DNA from: Roseivirga sp.
Lineage (GTDB): Bacteria > Bacteroidota > Bacteroidia > Cytophagales > Cyclobacteriaceae
Assembly: GCA_021404565.1 (NCBI GenBank)
Contig: JAAWWF010000007.1
Span: 62,001 to 126,000 of the forward strand
Reading direction: 5' to 3'
DNA length: 64,000 nt
Numbering within the stretch: position 1 is the first letter of the stretch; each line of letters begins with the position of its first letter. A program made the position numbers and the translations under genes. Below the pieces are notes generated by a model. It was given only the letters and a program-made list of their open reading frames with translations, was not told the DNA's origin and made no database searches. Shown in pieces: positions 33,894 through 43,181 of the stretch.

Positions 33894-35399
33894 ATTGTCC
33901 ATTTTCAGAAAGGCCAGGAGCTTGCGATCATAACTACCGTACTTCGCCTGAATCTTTTTATCAGTGATGGCCATTCGTTTCTTTATCAATTCTGTATTGA
34001 ATGGATTAAGTGCTATTGCTTCACTCAAGGCCTGGCCCGCCTTCTTCAATTTACCTTCACTTAGCCAGGATTCATAAGCACTGAGGGCTTCTTCATATTC
34101 CTGATAAAGAAGACTCATTCCCATGGCCTCCACTGCCTTGTCCTCGCTGACCTCCATGTCTTCCTTGTATACAGTTTGCATCTTGAGGCCTGAGATTTCC
34201 AGAGGTCTCATATAGCGATCGTTTTTCAAAAGGCGATAGTCAGGCATAAACCTGGCCATACCTGTCGACACTGATTCTCTTGAACCAAAAAAGACCGGCA
34301 GCACTTTATGAAAAGGCTTCTGCATGCCCTTCCAGTTGAGTGCCATGACTCTGAGGGCATTTTCAAGCCCTTTAGAGGCCGGGGAGCTAAAACTGGTGAG
34401 CAACTGTGTTTCGATCTGACCCTCCTCGTTGCTCTTGAGTTCAACCAGGAGCACACCAGAAGATTTTGATATGTACTGTATAGACGGAAGCTGATAGTAA
34501 AGCATAAAATCGTTCGTAAACCGGCTTTGTCCTCCATTATATATTGTATCATAAACATTGAATGACATGTCGATGATGTTATCTCCTGTACCATCATCGG
34601 CAAAACTAGCTCCTCTGGTTTCAAAAGAGTCTGGCTTCTCTGCCCCATCCACAAAATCGGTAAGCAGCTGGGCATCATATGCCTGGTACTTGTTTCGGCC
34701 CAGTTCTTTTTCCAGGTTAATACGTGCCAGAAGAAAATCCTTTTCCAGGGGATTGAACCTGATCATTTCACTAAGGGCATCATGGGCATATTCCGGTTTC
34801 TTTAGCTCCTGCATCCTCTCATATTGGGCTTTGGCCTTTACATATACATCTTCATTGGCTCCTTTGCTTAGCGAAGTATCGCGCTCGGCAAGGTCAAAGT
34901 CGGGTGTAAGCCTACGGGATTTTATAAACACCAGCATTTGTAAAAACTTATCAGGCAAAGCCCCGGGTAGTTCAGGCAAATCACCCTCGACCACATCGGG
35001 GTAGAAGGGCAAAAGTGAATACACTATAGGTTGATAAAACCGATAGGTACTTTTAGCCGGGAGCTTCCATAGCGACCTGGACAGCTGAACAGTTTTTCGT
35101 ATTTCTTCCTCGATATGCTCATCCAGCAGGGTAAGAAAGGTAACGTCTATGGCCTCCTTTTCCGGAGTGATATCGAAGTAAAACAGCATAAGCCCCTCTA
35201 CCTGACTTTTGTAAGAGGTTTTGGGAAATACCAGGTTATCCTGAAAGAACTTCACATAGGCATCATAGCCTCCCTGAAAGGACACATTGATATAATCCTC
35301 ATTAAGCTGTGAACCTGACTGGACATTAGATTGGGCCCGCATTTTTGCAGAACAGCACATAAGGAGGCAGACAACTCCTAAAAAACGAATGACACTCAT
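33882..35399 (-). CDS. Exported protein with duplicated TonB-C-like and helical modules
   Basis: A 505-residue protein with a signal peptide (ending MRAQ). I do not recognise a named family. Two halves look alike: each has a TonB C-terminal-like segment (FYFDITPEKEAIDVTFLTLL in the first, LLVELKSNEEGQIETQLLTSF in the second) and a helical TPR-like end with matching lines (ALSEMIRFNPLEKDFLLARI and ALSEAIALNPFNTELIKKRM). Its last codons fall inside the rpmA terminator. Probably periplasmic; the partner is unknown. Confidence 0.75.
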   Translation of the reverse strand: MSVIRFLGVVCLLMCCSAKMRAQSNVQSGSQLNEDYINVSFQGGYDAYVKFFQDNLVFPKTSYKSQVEGLMLFYFDITPEKEAIDVTFLTLLDEHIEEEIRKTVQLSRSLWKLPAKSTYRFYQPIVYSLLPFYPDVVEGDLPELPGALPDKFLQMLVFIKSRRLTPDFDLAERDTSLSKGANEDVYVKAKAQYERMQELKKPEYAHDALSEMIRFNPLEKDFLLARINLEKELGRNKYQAYDAQLLTDFVDGAEKPDSFETRGASFADDGTGDNIIDMSFNVYDTIYNGGQSRFTNDFMLYYQLPSIQYISKSSGVLLVELKSNEEGQIETQLLTSFSSPASKGLENALRVMALNWKGMQKPFHKVLPVFFGSRESVSTGMARFMPDYRLLKNDRYMRPLEISGLKMQTVYKEDMEVSEDKAVEAMGMSLLYQEYEEALSAYESWLSEGKLKKAGQALSEAIALNPFNTELIKKRMAITDKKIQAKYGSYDRKLLAFLKMDNKKP

Positions 35400-35460
35400 A
35401 TGACTAATATACTAAAGCCATGGTATTTCAGTCATTACTTTTTTTAGCTTAATGCCTTCT

Positions 35461-36066
35461 TTAAAAAAGCTTGTCGATAAAATTATTGAAAGTCTCCGGC
35501 CTCAGTGCCAGCGTGAAAATCATCCCGTATAAGGCTCCGAACAAGTGAGCATCATGATTAATGTTATCAACATTTCGCTTGCTCATAATCACCGAATAGA
35601 CTATAAATAAGAGCCCCAACAGATAGCCCGGCAAACAAATCAAGGCATAGAGACAAAGCTCTTGCAGGGGATCGAATAGAATAAAGGCCAGCACCAGAGC
35701 CGAAACAGCCCCCGATGCTCCCAGTGAATTATAATGAGGACTATCCTTATACTTCAATGTGGTAGGGATATTGGCCACAATCACTGCAGTGACAAATAAA
35801 AGCACGTATAACACAGTACCAGAGGCTCCGAAAGTATTGGCAAAGGTGGTCTCAATTGCCCTGCCGAAAAAGTAAAGTGTAAACAGGTTAAGAAAGAGGT
35901 GCATAGAATTGTTATGCACAAAACCGGAGGTGAGTAGTCTGTAATATTGCTTAGCCCTTATCGTATCATAAGGGTTCAACATAAGCTTTCTGTGTAATTC
36001 AGGCTTTTGCCAGGCTACATAAGTAACCAGGCCAATGACAATCATAAGACCATAAGTGATATCCAT
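35461..36066 (-). CDS. Rhomboid family intramembrane serine protease
   Basis: 201 residues with about six membrane segments. The catalytic Ser is in SLGASGAVSALV (GxSG) and the catalytic His in DAHLFGALYG; the N-terminal HxxxNxx-like segment is HNNSMHLFLNLF. It cleaves membrane proteins inside the bilayer. Its ATG follows directly on the stop of the prenyl synthase gene, so the two are likely co-transcribed. Confidence 0.93.
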   Translation of the reverse strand: MDITYGLMIVIGLVTYVAWQKPELHRKLMLNPYDTIRAKQYYRLLTSGFVHNNSMHLFLNLFTLYFFGRAIETTFANTFGASGTVLYVLLFVTAVIVANIPTTLKYKDSPHYNSLGASGAVSALVLAFILFDPLQELCLYALICLPGYLLGLLFIVYSVIMSKRNVDNINHDAHLFGALYGMIFTLALRPETFNNFIDKLF

Positions 36067-37041
36067 CTAGCTCTCTCTGTCTATCAGATACTCTGTAAAA
36101 GCAATCAGCGGTTTTTTACGACCTTCTGACACATCCAGAGCCTCTAAAGAAGTGAAACCCTGTGCAAACCATGCATCAATCTTATCTGAAGTGAGTTGTC
36201 TGATGCCAATTTCATTATAGATCGCTGTAACGGATTCCACTTTATCCATCTTATTGAAAGTAACCGCAGCCAGCCAATGATCAAGTTTTGCCTTTTGATC
36301 GGCATCAGCGAGTTCAAGCGCTTTTAAGAGCAGAAAAGTCTTTTTGTTAGAAATAATATCTCCACCTACCTGCTTACCGAATTTTTCCTGATCGGCATAC
36401 ACGTCCAGCAAATCGTCTTTCAATTGAAAACCAATGCCAATGGAAACCCCAAAATCGTAAACTGATTCTGCCTGTGTGGAAGAGGCCCCCGCCAGCATAG
36501 CACCAAGCTTCAGGCTGAACCCTAAGAGTACAGCTGTTTTCAACCTGATCATATTCACATAGGTTTCTTCGGCTACAGTAGGCAGATTCTCGAAGTTCAT
36601 ATCAAACTGCTGCCCCTCACATACCCCGGCAGCACAATCGTTAAAGGCCTTCAGAATAGCTTTCAGATCACCCGGGGCATCCAGCAAGAGACCGTAGGCT
36701 TTTACCAGCATTACATCACCAGAAAGAATGGCTGTATTCTCATTCCATTTTTCATGCACGGTGGGTTTGCCCCTTCTTATAGGAGCCTCATCCATGATAT
36801 CATCGTGTAGCAGGGTGAAGTTATGGAAGACCTCTACTGCTATGGCCTGATCGAGAACCGAGTCTGAATCATCTTTGAACAGTTCATAGCCCAGCAACAC
36901 GAGCAAAGGGCGCATGCGCTTACCCCCAAGTGACATAATATACCTGATGGGCTCATAAAGCTCATTGGGTTGCTGACCAAATTTAAGTTCTGAAATCCTA
37001 TTGTTAATCAGCGCTATGCGCTTCAGAAGCTCATTATTCAT
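36067..37041 (-). CDS. Polyprenyl (trans-prenyl) diphosphate synthase
   Basis: A 324-residue isoprenoid synthase with both Asp-rich motifs: LLHDDIMDEA (first, FARM) and FQLKDDLLDVY (second). It condenses isopentenyl diphosphate with an allylic diphosphate; product length cannot be read safely. It overlaps the end of rnr by eight bases and abuts the rhomboid gene, an operon of rnr, this gene and rhomboid. Confidence 0.93.
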   Translation of the reverse strand: MNNELLKRIALINNRISELKFGQQPNELYEPIRYIMSLGGKRMRPLLVLLGYELFKDDSDSVLDQAIAVEVFHNFTLLHDDIMDEAPIRRGKPTVHEKWNENTAILSGDVMLVKAYGLLLDAPGDLKAILKAFNDCAAGVCEGQQFDMNFENLPTVAEETYVNMIRLKTAVLLGFSLKLGAMLAGASSTQAESVYDFGVSIGIGFQLKDDLLDVYADQEKFGKQVGGDIISNKKTFLLLKALELADADQKAKLDHWLAAVTFNKMDKVESVTAIYNEIGIRQLTSDKIDAWFAQGFTSLEALDVSEGRKKPLIAFTEYLIDRES

Positions 37042-39193
37042 CTTCGAAAGTTAAATCGATGGTTCGCCTGTCGATGTCTGTGGATTTGACACTCACCTTC
37101 ACTTCATCACCCAGGGTAAACATTCGCTTATTCCTTCTACCGACAACACGGTAGTTTTGTTCATCAAATTCGTAAAAATCGTCATCCATGTCCACCATTC
37201 TTACCATGCCTTCGCATTTGGTCTCGGTGATTTCCACATAGATGCCCCATTCTGTCACGCCACTGATGATACCGTCAAAGACTTTCTCCTCAACCAAAGA
37301 CATGAACTCTACCTGCTTGTACTTAATAGAGGCTCGTTCAGCATCGGCTGCCCGCTTTTCACGGTCTGAGGAATGTAGGCACACTTTTTCGAATTCTTCT
37401 CTATCCTCAGATTTACCTCCATCCAGATAGTGCTGTAGCAGTCTGTGGACCATCATATCAGGATAACGCCTGATAGGAGAGGTAAAATGGGTATAGTGTG
37501 GAAAGGCCAATCCGAAATGCCCCTTCTCATTGGTCGTATACTTAGCCTTCGACATGGTACGAATGGCCAGTTGTTGCAAAACGTTCTGTTCAGGACTTCC
37601 CTCAATTTTTGAAATCAGACCGTTCAATGACTTAGAAATTCCTTTTCTCTCAAAGTCTAACTGGTGACCGAATCTTCTGGCGAAGTTTGAAAAGGTATCT
37701 AGCTTCTCCGGATCGGGATCATCATGAGTTCGGTACACAAAGGTGACCGGATTGGCTTTGGTGCCTTTTTCGAAAATAAAGGTGGCCACCCTCTTATTGG
37801 CCAGGAGCATGAACTCTTCGATCAACTTATGTGCGTCTTTCCTTTCTTTTGGAATCACACCTAATGGCTTTCCATCTTCGGCCAGCTTAAATTTGACTTC
37901 TACTGTTTCAAAGTTTACTGCACCGCTTTTAAAGCGCTTGTCTTTAAGCTTATAGGCGAGCTGGTTGAGCTGGTTGATTTCTTCATGAAAGTCTCCCTCC
38001 CCGTTGTCAAGTCGCTCCTGAGCTTCTTCATAAGCAAATCTGCGATCAGAATAGATCACCGTGCGACCAAACCACTCTGACTTGATGTTGGCCTCAGCAT
38101 CCAGCTCAAAAACAGCTGAGAAAGTCAGTTTTTCTTCATTGGGCCTGAGAGAGCAGAGCCCGTTGGAGAGTCTTTCCGGAAGCATAGGAATGGTCCTATC
38201 TACCAGGTAGACTGAGGTTGCCCGTTCTACTGCTTCTTCTTCCAGGGCAGTTTTCTCCTGCACATAATGTGTTACATCTGCAATGTGAATACCTACCTCC
38301 GTATTGCCATTGGGCAAATCACGGATGGAAAGCGCATCATCAAAGTCCTTTGCATCAGCAGGGTCAATAGTAAAGGTGGTAATCTTCCTAAAGTCTTTTC
38401 GCTTCTTAATTTCCTGTGTTGAAATAGTATCCGGAATTTTTTCAGCTTCCTGCTCAATGCGCTCGGGAAATTCGAGCGGCAGCCCAAACTCAGCAATGAT
38501 GGAATGAATTTCTGCATTGTGCTCTCCGGCCTTGCCCAGTACGCGAAGGATCTGACCCTCGGGCTTTTTATCACGCTCGGGCCATTGGGTTACCTTAACA
38601 ATTACCTTGTCATTGTGCCTGGCTCCTTTGAGTTCGTTCAGGTGTACGTAAATGTCGTGATGCATTTTCCTGAAATCAGGAATCACAAAGGCATAACGAG
38701 CCGACATTTCAATGCGCCCCACAAACTCATCACGGTGCCTGGCAACAATCTCAACGACCTTGCCTTCAGGGCTTTTACCATGTTTCTTATGTTTGAGCAC
38801 AACTTTGACCGTGTCATCGTCCATTGCTCCTAAAAGGTCTTCTTTTGAGACCCAGATATCGCCCTCAGCTTCCGGATCTTCCGGTACTACATAGGCGAAT
38901 CGTGCATTGACATAGTCGACAATGCCCGTAATTGTTTCCAACTCCCGTTGTTCTGAGGTGAAAGAGCCATTACGGAGCCTTTTGAGCACTCCGGTGTCTT
39001 CCAATCTAAAGATTACATCGGTAACAATTTGCTTAGATTTCTTATCGCGGATATTCAGTCCCTGAAGGATCTGTTTCATTTGGTAACTTCTCCCCGGGTG
39101 TTCCCCGAAGAATTCCATAATGATTGGTTGGATTTGTTTGATTCCGCGTTTTGTTGCTTTTGCGGCCGGTTGGCCTTTTCGTTTTCTACCCAT
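37034..39193 (-). CDS. rnr: Ribonuclease R
   Basis: A 719-residue 3'-5' exoribonuclease. In order: an N-terminal helix-turn-helix-like segment, two cold-shock domains (about 75-230), the RNB catalytic domain with the Asp cluster TIDPADAKDFDDALS (about 270-600), and an S1 domain (about 625-715). It degrades structured RNA and takes part in RNA quality control. ATG at 39193. Confidence 0.96.
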   Translation of the reverse strand: MGRKRKGQPAAKATKRGIKQIQPIIMEFFGEHPGRSYQMKQILQGLNIRDKKSKQIVTDVIFRLEDTGVLKRLRNGSFTSEQRELETITGIVDYVNARFAYVVPEDPEAEGDIWVSKEDLLGAMDDDTVKVVLKHKKHGKSPEGKVVEIVARHRDEFVGRIEMSARYAFVIPDFRKMHHDIYVHLNELKGARHNDKVIVKVTQWPERDKKPEGQILRVLGKAGEHNAEIHSIIAEFGLPLEFPERIEQEAEKIPDTISTQEIKKRKDFRKITTFTIDPADAKDFDDALSIRDLPNGNTEVGIHIADVTHYVQEKTALEEEAVERATSVYLVDRTIPMLPERLSNGLCSLRPNEEKLTFSAVFELDAEANIKSEWFGRTVIYSDRRFAYEEAQERLDNGEGDFHEEINQLNQLAYKLKDKRFKSGAVNFETVEVKFKLAEDGKPLGVIPKERKDAHKLIEEFMLLANKRVATFIFEKGTKANPVTFVYRTHDDPDPEKLDTFSNFARRFGHQLDFERKGISKSLNGLISKIEGSPEQNVLQQLAIRTMSKAKYTTNEKGHFGLAFPHYTHFTSPIRRYPDMMVHRLLQHYLDGGKSEDREEFEKVCLHSSDREKRAADAERASIKYKQVEFMSLVEEKVFDGIISGVTEWGIYVEITETKCEGMVRMVDMDDDFYEFDEQNYRVVGRRNKRMFTLGDEVKVSVKSTDIDRRTIDLTFEDE

Positions 39194-39456
39194 CGAAGGG
39201 ATTAATTAGGAATATTATAATTATTAAAGCACCTCTGCCAATTCATTCTTGGCCCTGCGAAAAACCTCTTTGGTTTTTCCTGTTTGCTTTATTTCATCTC
39301 ACTTTGTGCTGTGAAGTGGTTAGTGCAGCAATTTTTGAATTGCTTTCCCCTACACTTCGGCAGGGCTCTCAATAGCTTCTTGCGCTATTCTGAATTGTTA
39401 GAAGTCGCTACAAAGCTAGGAAGAAAAAAATGAAGGAATGCTTTTTCACTTAAAAT

Positions 39457-40164
39457 TTAAAGCATAACGATGTTTTCAGGCGCTATGGGATCTTCCTGGA
39501 TAAGTTTAAGAAAGACCTGAGCCATGACAGAAACATCTTTTTTGCAGTAATGCCCGATTCGTTCCAGGTCATTATCTTCATAATACACCTCATTTACCTG
39601 GCTTCCATCAATGTCATCTTTACTGGTGGGCACCTCCAATACAGCTGCCAAAAGATCCAATGAAGTGAAGTTTTTATAGTCCCCGAATTTCCAGTAGTCC
39701 ATCGTGTCAATATGAGGCACCTCCCAGGGCTTTTTACCCGCCAGCCTGAGGCAATCCGGAAGTTGAACTCCATTGATAATCATTCTTCGGGCCATATAGG
39801 GGAAATCAAACTCTCTCCCGTTATGAGCACAGAGTCTGAGTTGCTTTTGGTTAAAGCGCTCTTCTACCAATTTTTTGAACTGAGAGAGCACTTCCACTTC
39901 GTTGTGTGAAGAAATATCTTTGACCCTCAGCTGAAAGGTATCTCCTTCTTTCTTGAAATAACCAACCCCTATGGTCACGATCTTGCCAAATTCGGCATAG
40001 ATTCCTGCCCGCTCATAGAGCTCGCTTGAGCTTAGTTCTTCCGGATTATTGAGAAAAGCAGCTTTCTTATTCCATAAGTGACGCATACGGTCAGAGAGAT
40101 CATGATAGGTTCGGGCTCCAGCCACGGTTTCAATGTCCAGGAAGAGGATATTAGTCAGGTCCAT
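39457..40164 (-). CDS. DnaQ-like 3'-5' exonuclease (PolB-exonuclease-like)
   Basis: 235 residues of the DEDD nuclease fold. Motif I is LFLDIETVAG, motif II lies in LCAHNGREFDFPYMARR, and motif III near the C-terminus is HYCKKDVSVMAQ. It is related to the exonuclease domain of family B polymerases (the predicted PolB exonuclease-like family) but has no polymerase. Probably a cytosolic DNA or RNA trimming enzyme. It appears to be transcribed alone; a weak hairpin (39259-39279) lies downstream. Confidence 0.85.
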   Translation of the reverse strand: MDLTNILFLDIETVAGARTYHDLSDRMRHLWNKKAAFLNNPEELSSSELYERAGIYAEFGKIVTIGVGYFKKEGDTFQLRVKDISSHNEVEVLSQFKKLVEERFNQKQLRLCAHNGREFDFPYMARRMIINGVQLPDCLRLAGKKPWEVPHIDTMDYWKFGDYKNFTSLDLLAAVLEVPTSKDDIDGSQVNEVYYEDNDLERIGHYCKKDVSVMAQVFLKLIQEDPIAPENIVML

Positions 40165-40286
40165 GCAATAGGTTATCTTATTATTTGATTTGAATTATAA
40201 CATTTAAAATTCCTAAAACAAAATTTCAAATATTAGGATCAGACAATCAATAAAGGCGAAACGCTGAAAAACCAATCAGTCAGGTA

Positions 40287-40682
40287 TTAATCTGCCAATA
40301 CTCCGCTCATCTCCAGTTCGGCAATTTCCTCTAATGCGAACTCCTGAAAAGGGGCCACTACAAATTTCTTGTCAAAAAGCTCATTCATGATGTAGTAGCT
40401 TACCCAAAATTCATTGTGAAAGGAGAAGACGGCCTGATCGATGGATTCTACTTTGGCCATACTCCGGGCTTCAAGTTTCTCTATCATATGTCGTAAAATG
40501 GATGTTTTACGACCTTCTCCACCATTTTCATAACCCTTGGATACGACCATTACATTTTCCAGCTCAATGAGGTTTTTGTTGATGATATACACCCCCCATT
40601 CACTTTCTCCCAGCTGATTGATGCTTTTGGCTATGGCGATTTTCACACCAGCTACTTGCGGAAAATCTATGTCTTTTTTCAT
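40287..40682 (-). CDS. Conserved hypothetical protein
   Basis: 131 residues, acidic and soluble, with no signal peptide or membrane segment. It has a mixed alpha-beta pattern: strands near VKIAIAKSI, WGVYIINKNLI, ENVMVVSKG and KKFVVAPFQEF. I recognise no domain. Composition resembles its neighbours, and the clear ATG and codon pattern make it a real gene. It appears to be monocistronic. Confidence 0.7.
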   Translation of the reverse strand: MKKDIDFPQVAGVKIAIAKSINQLGESEWGVYIINKNLIELENVMVVSKGYENGGEGRKTSILRHMIEKLEARSMAKVESIDQAVFSFHNEFWVSYYIMNELFDKKFVVAPFQEFALEEIAELEMSGVLAD

Positions 40683-40745
40683 GGGGTAAAGCTAATAGGT
40701 ACGAAGGGTTATTAGCAAGAGGAAAAGCCACCAACTCTTTTATCT

Positions 40746-40777
40746 CTACTTTTCTTTGTATGTGCAAAGAAAGGTAG
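40746..40777. repeat. 13-pair hairpin of the TTTCTTTG..CAAAGAAA type
   Basis: CTACTTTTCTTTG (40746-40758) and CAAAGAAAGGTAG (40765-40777) pair at 13 positions (one G-T pair) around a six-base loop. It may belong to a dispersed repeat family; copies elsewhere were not searched. Confidence 0.65.
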
Positions 40778-40841
40778 CAAAAGAAAACACACCACAGTCA
40801 AAGCCACACCTCCCCGCTAAACCCACAGACCCACCCGGCAG

Positions 40842-40896
40842 TAAAATGGATTGGTATTGAAGTTAAAGCAAACTTATACAGAGTGAATCCATTTTA
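40842..40896. repeat. 11-base perfect inverted repeat
   Basis: TAAAATGGATT (40842-40852) and AATCCATTTTA (40886-40896), with a 33-base spacer. It may mark the ends of a small non-coding element. Confidence 0.5.
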
Positions 40897-41110
40897 AAGG
40901 CCAGCCAGACCAAAGCCCTTGGTGTGGCCACGCTGACCGTGGACAGCCTCCCTCCTGCCTGACTAACCCTGCACATAGTTACTTTAGGTCAATTAAGAAA
41001 AGTGTATCAAAACCCAGGTAAAGAATGGTAAAATCGGCTCTTAGAGATGTAATCCACTCTACAGTCAACATACCAGACAGGCTTAACTTAGAGAACAAGA
41101 CTCCCGTTCC

Positions 41111-42220
41111 TCACTTAGCGAATTTGGCGAACCAGTCGGTCATGACCTGCTCGGCAGCTTTGGCCTGGGGTGTGAAATCGATGCTGTAATAGGGACTGTT
41201 GCCTCTACGCGAATTGAGGCGTTTTTCGTAGTTGGGGTACCATTTCCACAGGTGGACGCCCGCCAGCCAGGGTTCATCCATTACCTCTGCAAAGAGGGCT
41301 TCATAGCAGGCTGCCTGAGTTTCTTCAGAATAGATCGCTGCTCTTTGATCTCTTTCAATATTCTGTGGCCAGGTCCAGGGCTCAATACCAGAATCTTTGG
41401 TGCTTTTGTAACCTACTTCGGTAAACAGAATAGGCTTACCAAAGCGGGCTGAGAATTTCTTCAACTCTTTCATAGGCTTCTGCCAGCCTTCTCTTAATGA
41501 TTTCACACTGGGGTTTTCCTTATTGGTGAGCGGGAAGTAAGCCTGCACTCCTATATAGTCAAGGTCATCCCAAAAGGTCACATCCTGATATTCATCACTG
41601 AAATTGGCTGCATAGGTCAAAGGCCCTGAATAGACCTTTCTCACTTTGGCTATGAGCTTGCGCCAGTCATCAGCTCTTTCCACACAGGTTTGGTGCAACT
41701 CGGTACCAATACAGAGCATCTCCATTTTTTGTTCTTCGGCAAGCTTAGCGTAGTGAAGAATGAAGCCCGTGTAATCTTCAAACCATTTCAACCAATCTTC
41801 TTCAGATTTCATTTTTATCTCTCCGCGCCATTTGCCCCCGTCATCACGCAGCCAGATGTGGGGTTTCAAAATGGTTTTAATACCATGTGCCTGAGCCAGC
41901 TCAGTTGTTTTCTTCAGGCCTTCATCGCGTTCGCCCCACCAGGTATAATCAGAGTTCTTATTGGTACCAATTTCGGGGTTATCATGGCCACGCTGCCAGC
42001 CAAAGGGGGTTTGAGAAATCCAGTTGACATTTTTCGTAACAAGGACTTCAATATCTTTTTCAAAAACCTGATTGGGCCCACCTACCCAACAAACACCTCT
42101 GTGTTTTTCTATTCGGGGAATGTTAACAGATATACCTTCTGAATTATCAGCGGAAAAAATCGCAAATACACCAAATACAATAGCCAGGGGTACCAGGGTA
42201 ACAGCTAATTTCTGCTTCAT
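41111..42220 (-). CDS. GH113-like glycoside hydrolase
   Basis: 369 residues with an N-terminal signal anchor and a TIM-barrel matching GH113 beta-mannanase relatives. The likely catalytic residues are Glu174 (LCIGTELHQ) and Glu268 (LFTEVGYKS). GH113 includes endo-beta-1,4-mannanases, but a mannan substrate is not certain. Its start overlaps the lipB stop by four bases (42217-42220), an odd pairing with a lipoylation gene. Confidence 0.8.
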   Translation of the reverse strand: MKQKLAVTLVPLAIVFGVFAIFSADNSEGISVNIPRIEKHRGVCWVGGPNQVFEKDIEVLVTKNVNWISQTPFGWQRGHDNPEIGTNKNSDYTWWGERDEGLKKTTELAQAHGIKTILKPHIWLRDDGGKWRGEIKMKSEEDWLKWFEDYTGFILHYAKLAEEQKMEMLCIGTELHQTCVERADDWRKLIAKVRKVYSGPLTYAANFSDEYQDVTFWDDLDYIGVQAYFPLTNKENPSVKSLREGWQKPMKELKKFSARFGKPILFTEVGYKSTKDSGIEPWTWPQNIERDQRAAIYSEETQAACYEALFAEVMDEPWLAGVHLWKWYPNYEKRLNSRRGNSPYYSIDFTPQAKAAEQVMTDWFAKFAK

Positions 42221-42945
42221 TCTGAGGTCAGTTGCATCTCAAACAGATCGGAAATATGCCCAATGAGCTTATTTTCGACTTCAGACATGTTTACGGAATG
42301 ACCCAGCTCCTGGTTTATGGAAGTGACGGCCTTGTCATCGATTCCGCAGGGAATGATGTGGCCAAAGTAAGAGAGATCGGTATTTACGTTAAGCGCCAGC
42401 CCATGCATAGTTACCCATCGGCTGGTCTTAACACCCATCGCACAGATTTTCCGCGGATTGGGAGCACCCTCGGCATGATCGATCCAGACTCCGGTTAATC
42501 CCGGGATTCTGCCTGAATCGATGCCAAATTCTTTCAGGGTGAGAATAATACCTTCTTCCAACATCCGCAAATACTTGTGGATGTCGGTGAAGAAGTTTTC
42601 TAAATCCAAAATTGGATAGATAACAAGTTGACCAGGACCGTGATAGGTTATATCACCTCCCCGATTAATCTTGTAAAAGGTCGCTTGGTGCTCCTTCAGT
42701 TCCTGCTCATCGAGCAAGAGATTGTCTAAAGAACCACTCTTTCCAAGAGTATAGACATGAGGATGTTCACAAGTAACAAGAAAGTTGTGAGTAGGAATTT
42801 GCAGACCGGGGTCTTCGACCCTCCTGTTTTCAATTTTTAAATCAACTGTTTTTTTGAAAACAGTCTCCTGATAATCCCATACACGTTTATAATCAACCTC
42901 ACCGAGCTTGATTACTTCAACTGTCTTATTAATATGAAAATTCAT
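42217..42945 (-). CDS. lipB: Lipoyl(octanoyl) transferase LipB
   Basis: A 242-residue enzyme that moves octanoate from acyl carrier protein to lipoyl domains of 2-oxoacid dehydrogenases. Motifs visible: RGGDITYHGPGQLVIYP, the Lys in KICAMGVK, and the catalytic Cys in IIPCGIDDKAVTS. It overlaps the glycoside hydrolase gene, so both are probably co-transcribed. ATG at 42945. Confidence 0.96.
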   Translation of the reverse strand: MNFHINKTVEVIKLGEVDYKRVWDYQETVFKKTVDLKIENRRVEDPGLQIPTHNFLVTCEHPHVYTLGKSGSLDNLLLDEQELKEHQATFYKINRGGDITYHGPGQLVIYPILDLENFFTDIHKYLRMLEEGIILTLKEFGIDSGRIPGLTGVWIDHAEGAPNPRKICAMGVKTSRWVTMHGLALNVNTDLSYFGHIIPCGIDDKAVTSINQELGHSVNMSEVENKLIGHISDLFEMQLTSE

Positions 42946-42979
42946 GTCTTACGCGATTACACAGCCACACACACACATT

Positions 42980-43168
42980 TTAGGCCGACATCTGGCTACC
43001 TTCGATTTCGTCTACCGATAATACACGAACGTGTTTCGTGATTTGTCGGTTCGCTTTGCGAAGGGCCGATGTATGATTACGCGCTAGAAACTCCTTTCTT
43101 ACCACACTCTCATCTTTCATGTTAAAGAACGTGGCTTCGAAATTTTTCATATTCTTTTTTCCAGCCAT
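42980..43168 (-). CDS. Small conserved protein, 62 residues
   Basis: From the ATG at 43168 (MAGKKNMKNFEATFF) a 62-residue basic, soluble protein. I recognise no domain. A TTG at 43174 would add two residues. It lies between lipB and manA on the same strand with short gaps, so co-expression is likely. Small proteins of this kind occur in Bacteroidota without known function. Confidence 0.55.
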   Translation of the reverse strand: MAGKKNMKNFEATFFNMKDESVVRKEFLARNHTSALRKANRQITKHVRVLSVDEIEGSQMSA

Positions 43169-43181
43169 ACGCAAAAATAAC

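Larger units (their letters stand above)
40683..41110. other. 428-base non-coding gap with two long inverted repeats
   Basis: No coding frame. It holds a 13-pair hairpin (40746-40777) and an 11-base perfect inverted repeat (40842-40896), then a GC-rich stretch around 40900-40970. The first hairpin looks like a dispersed intergenic repeat of the phylum. Confidence 0.6.
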
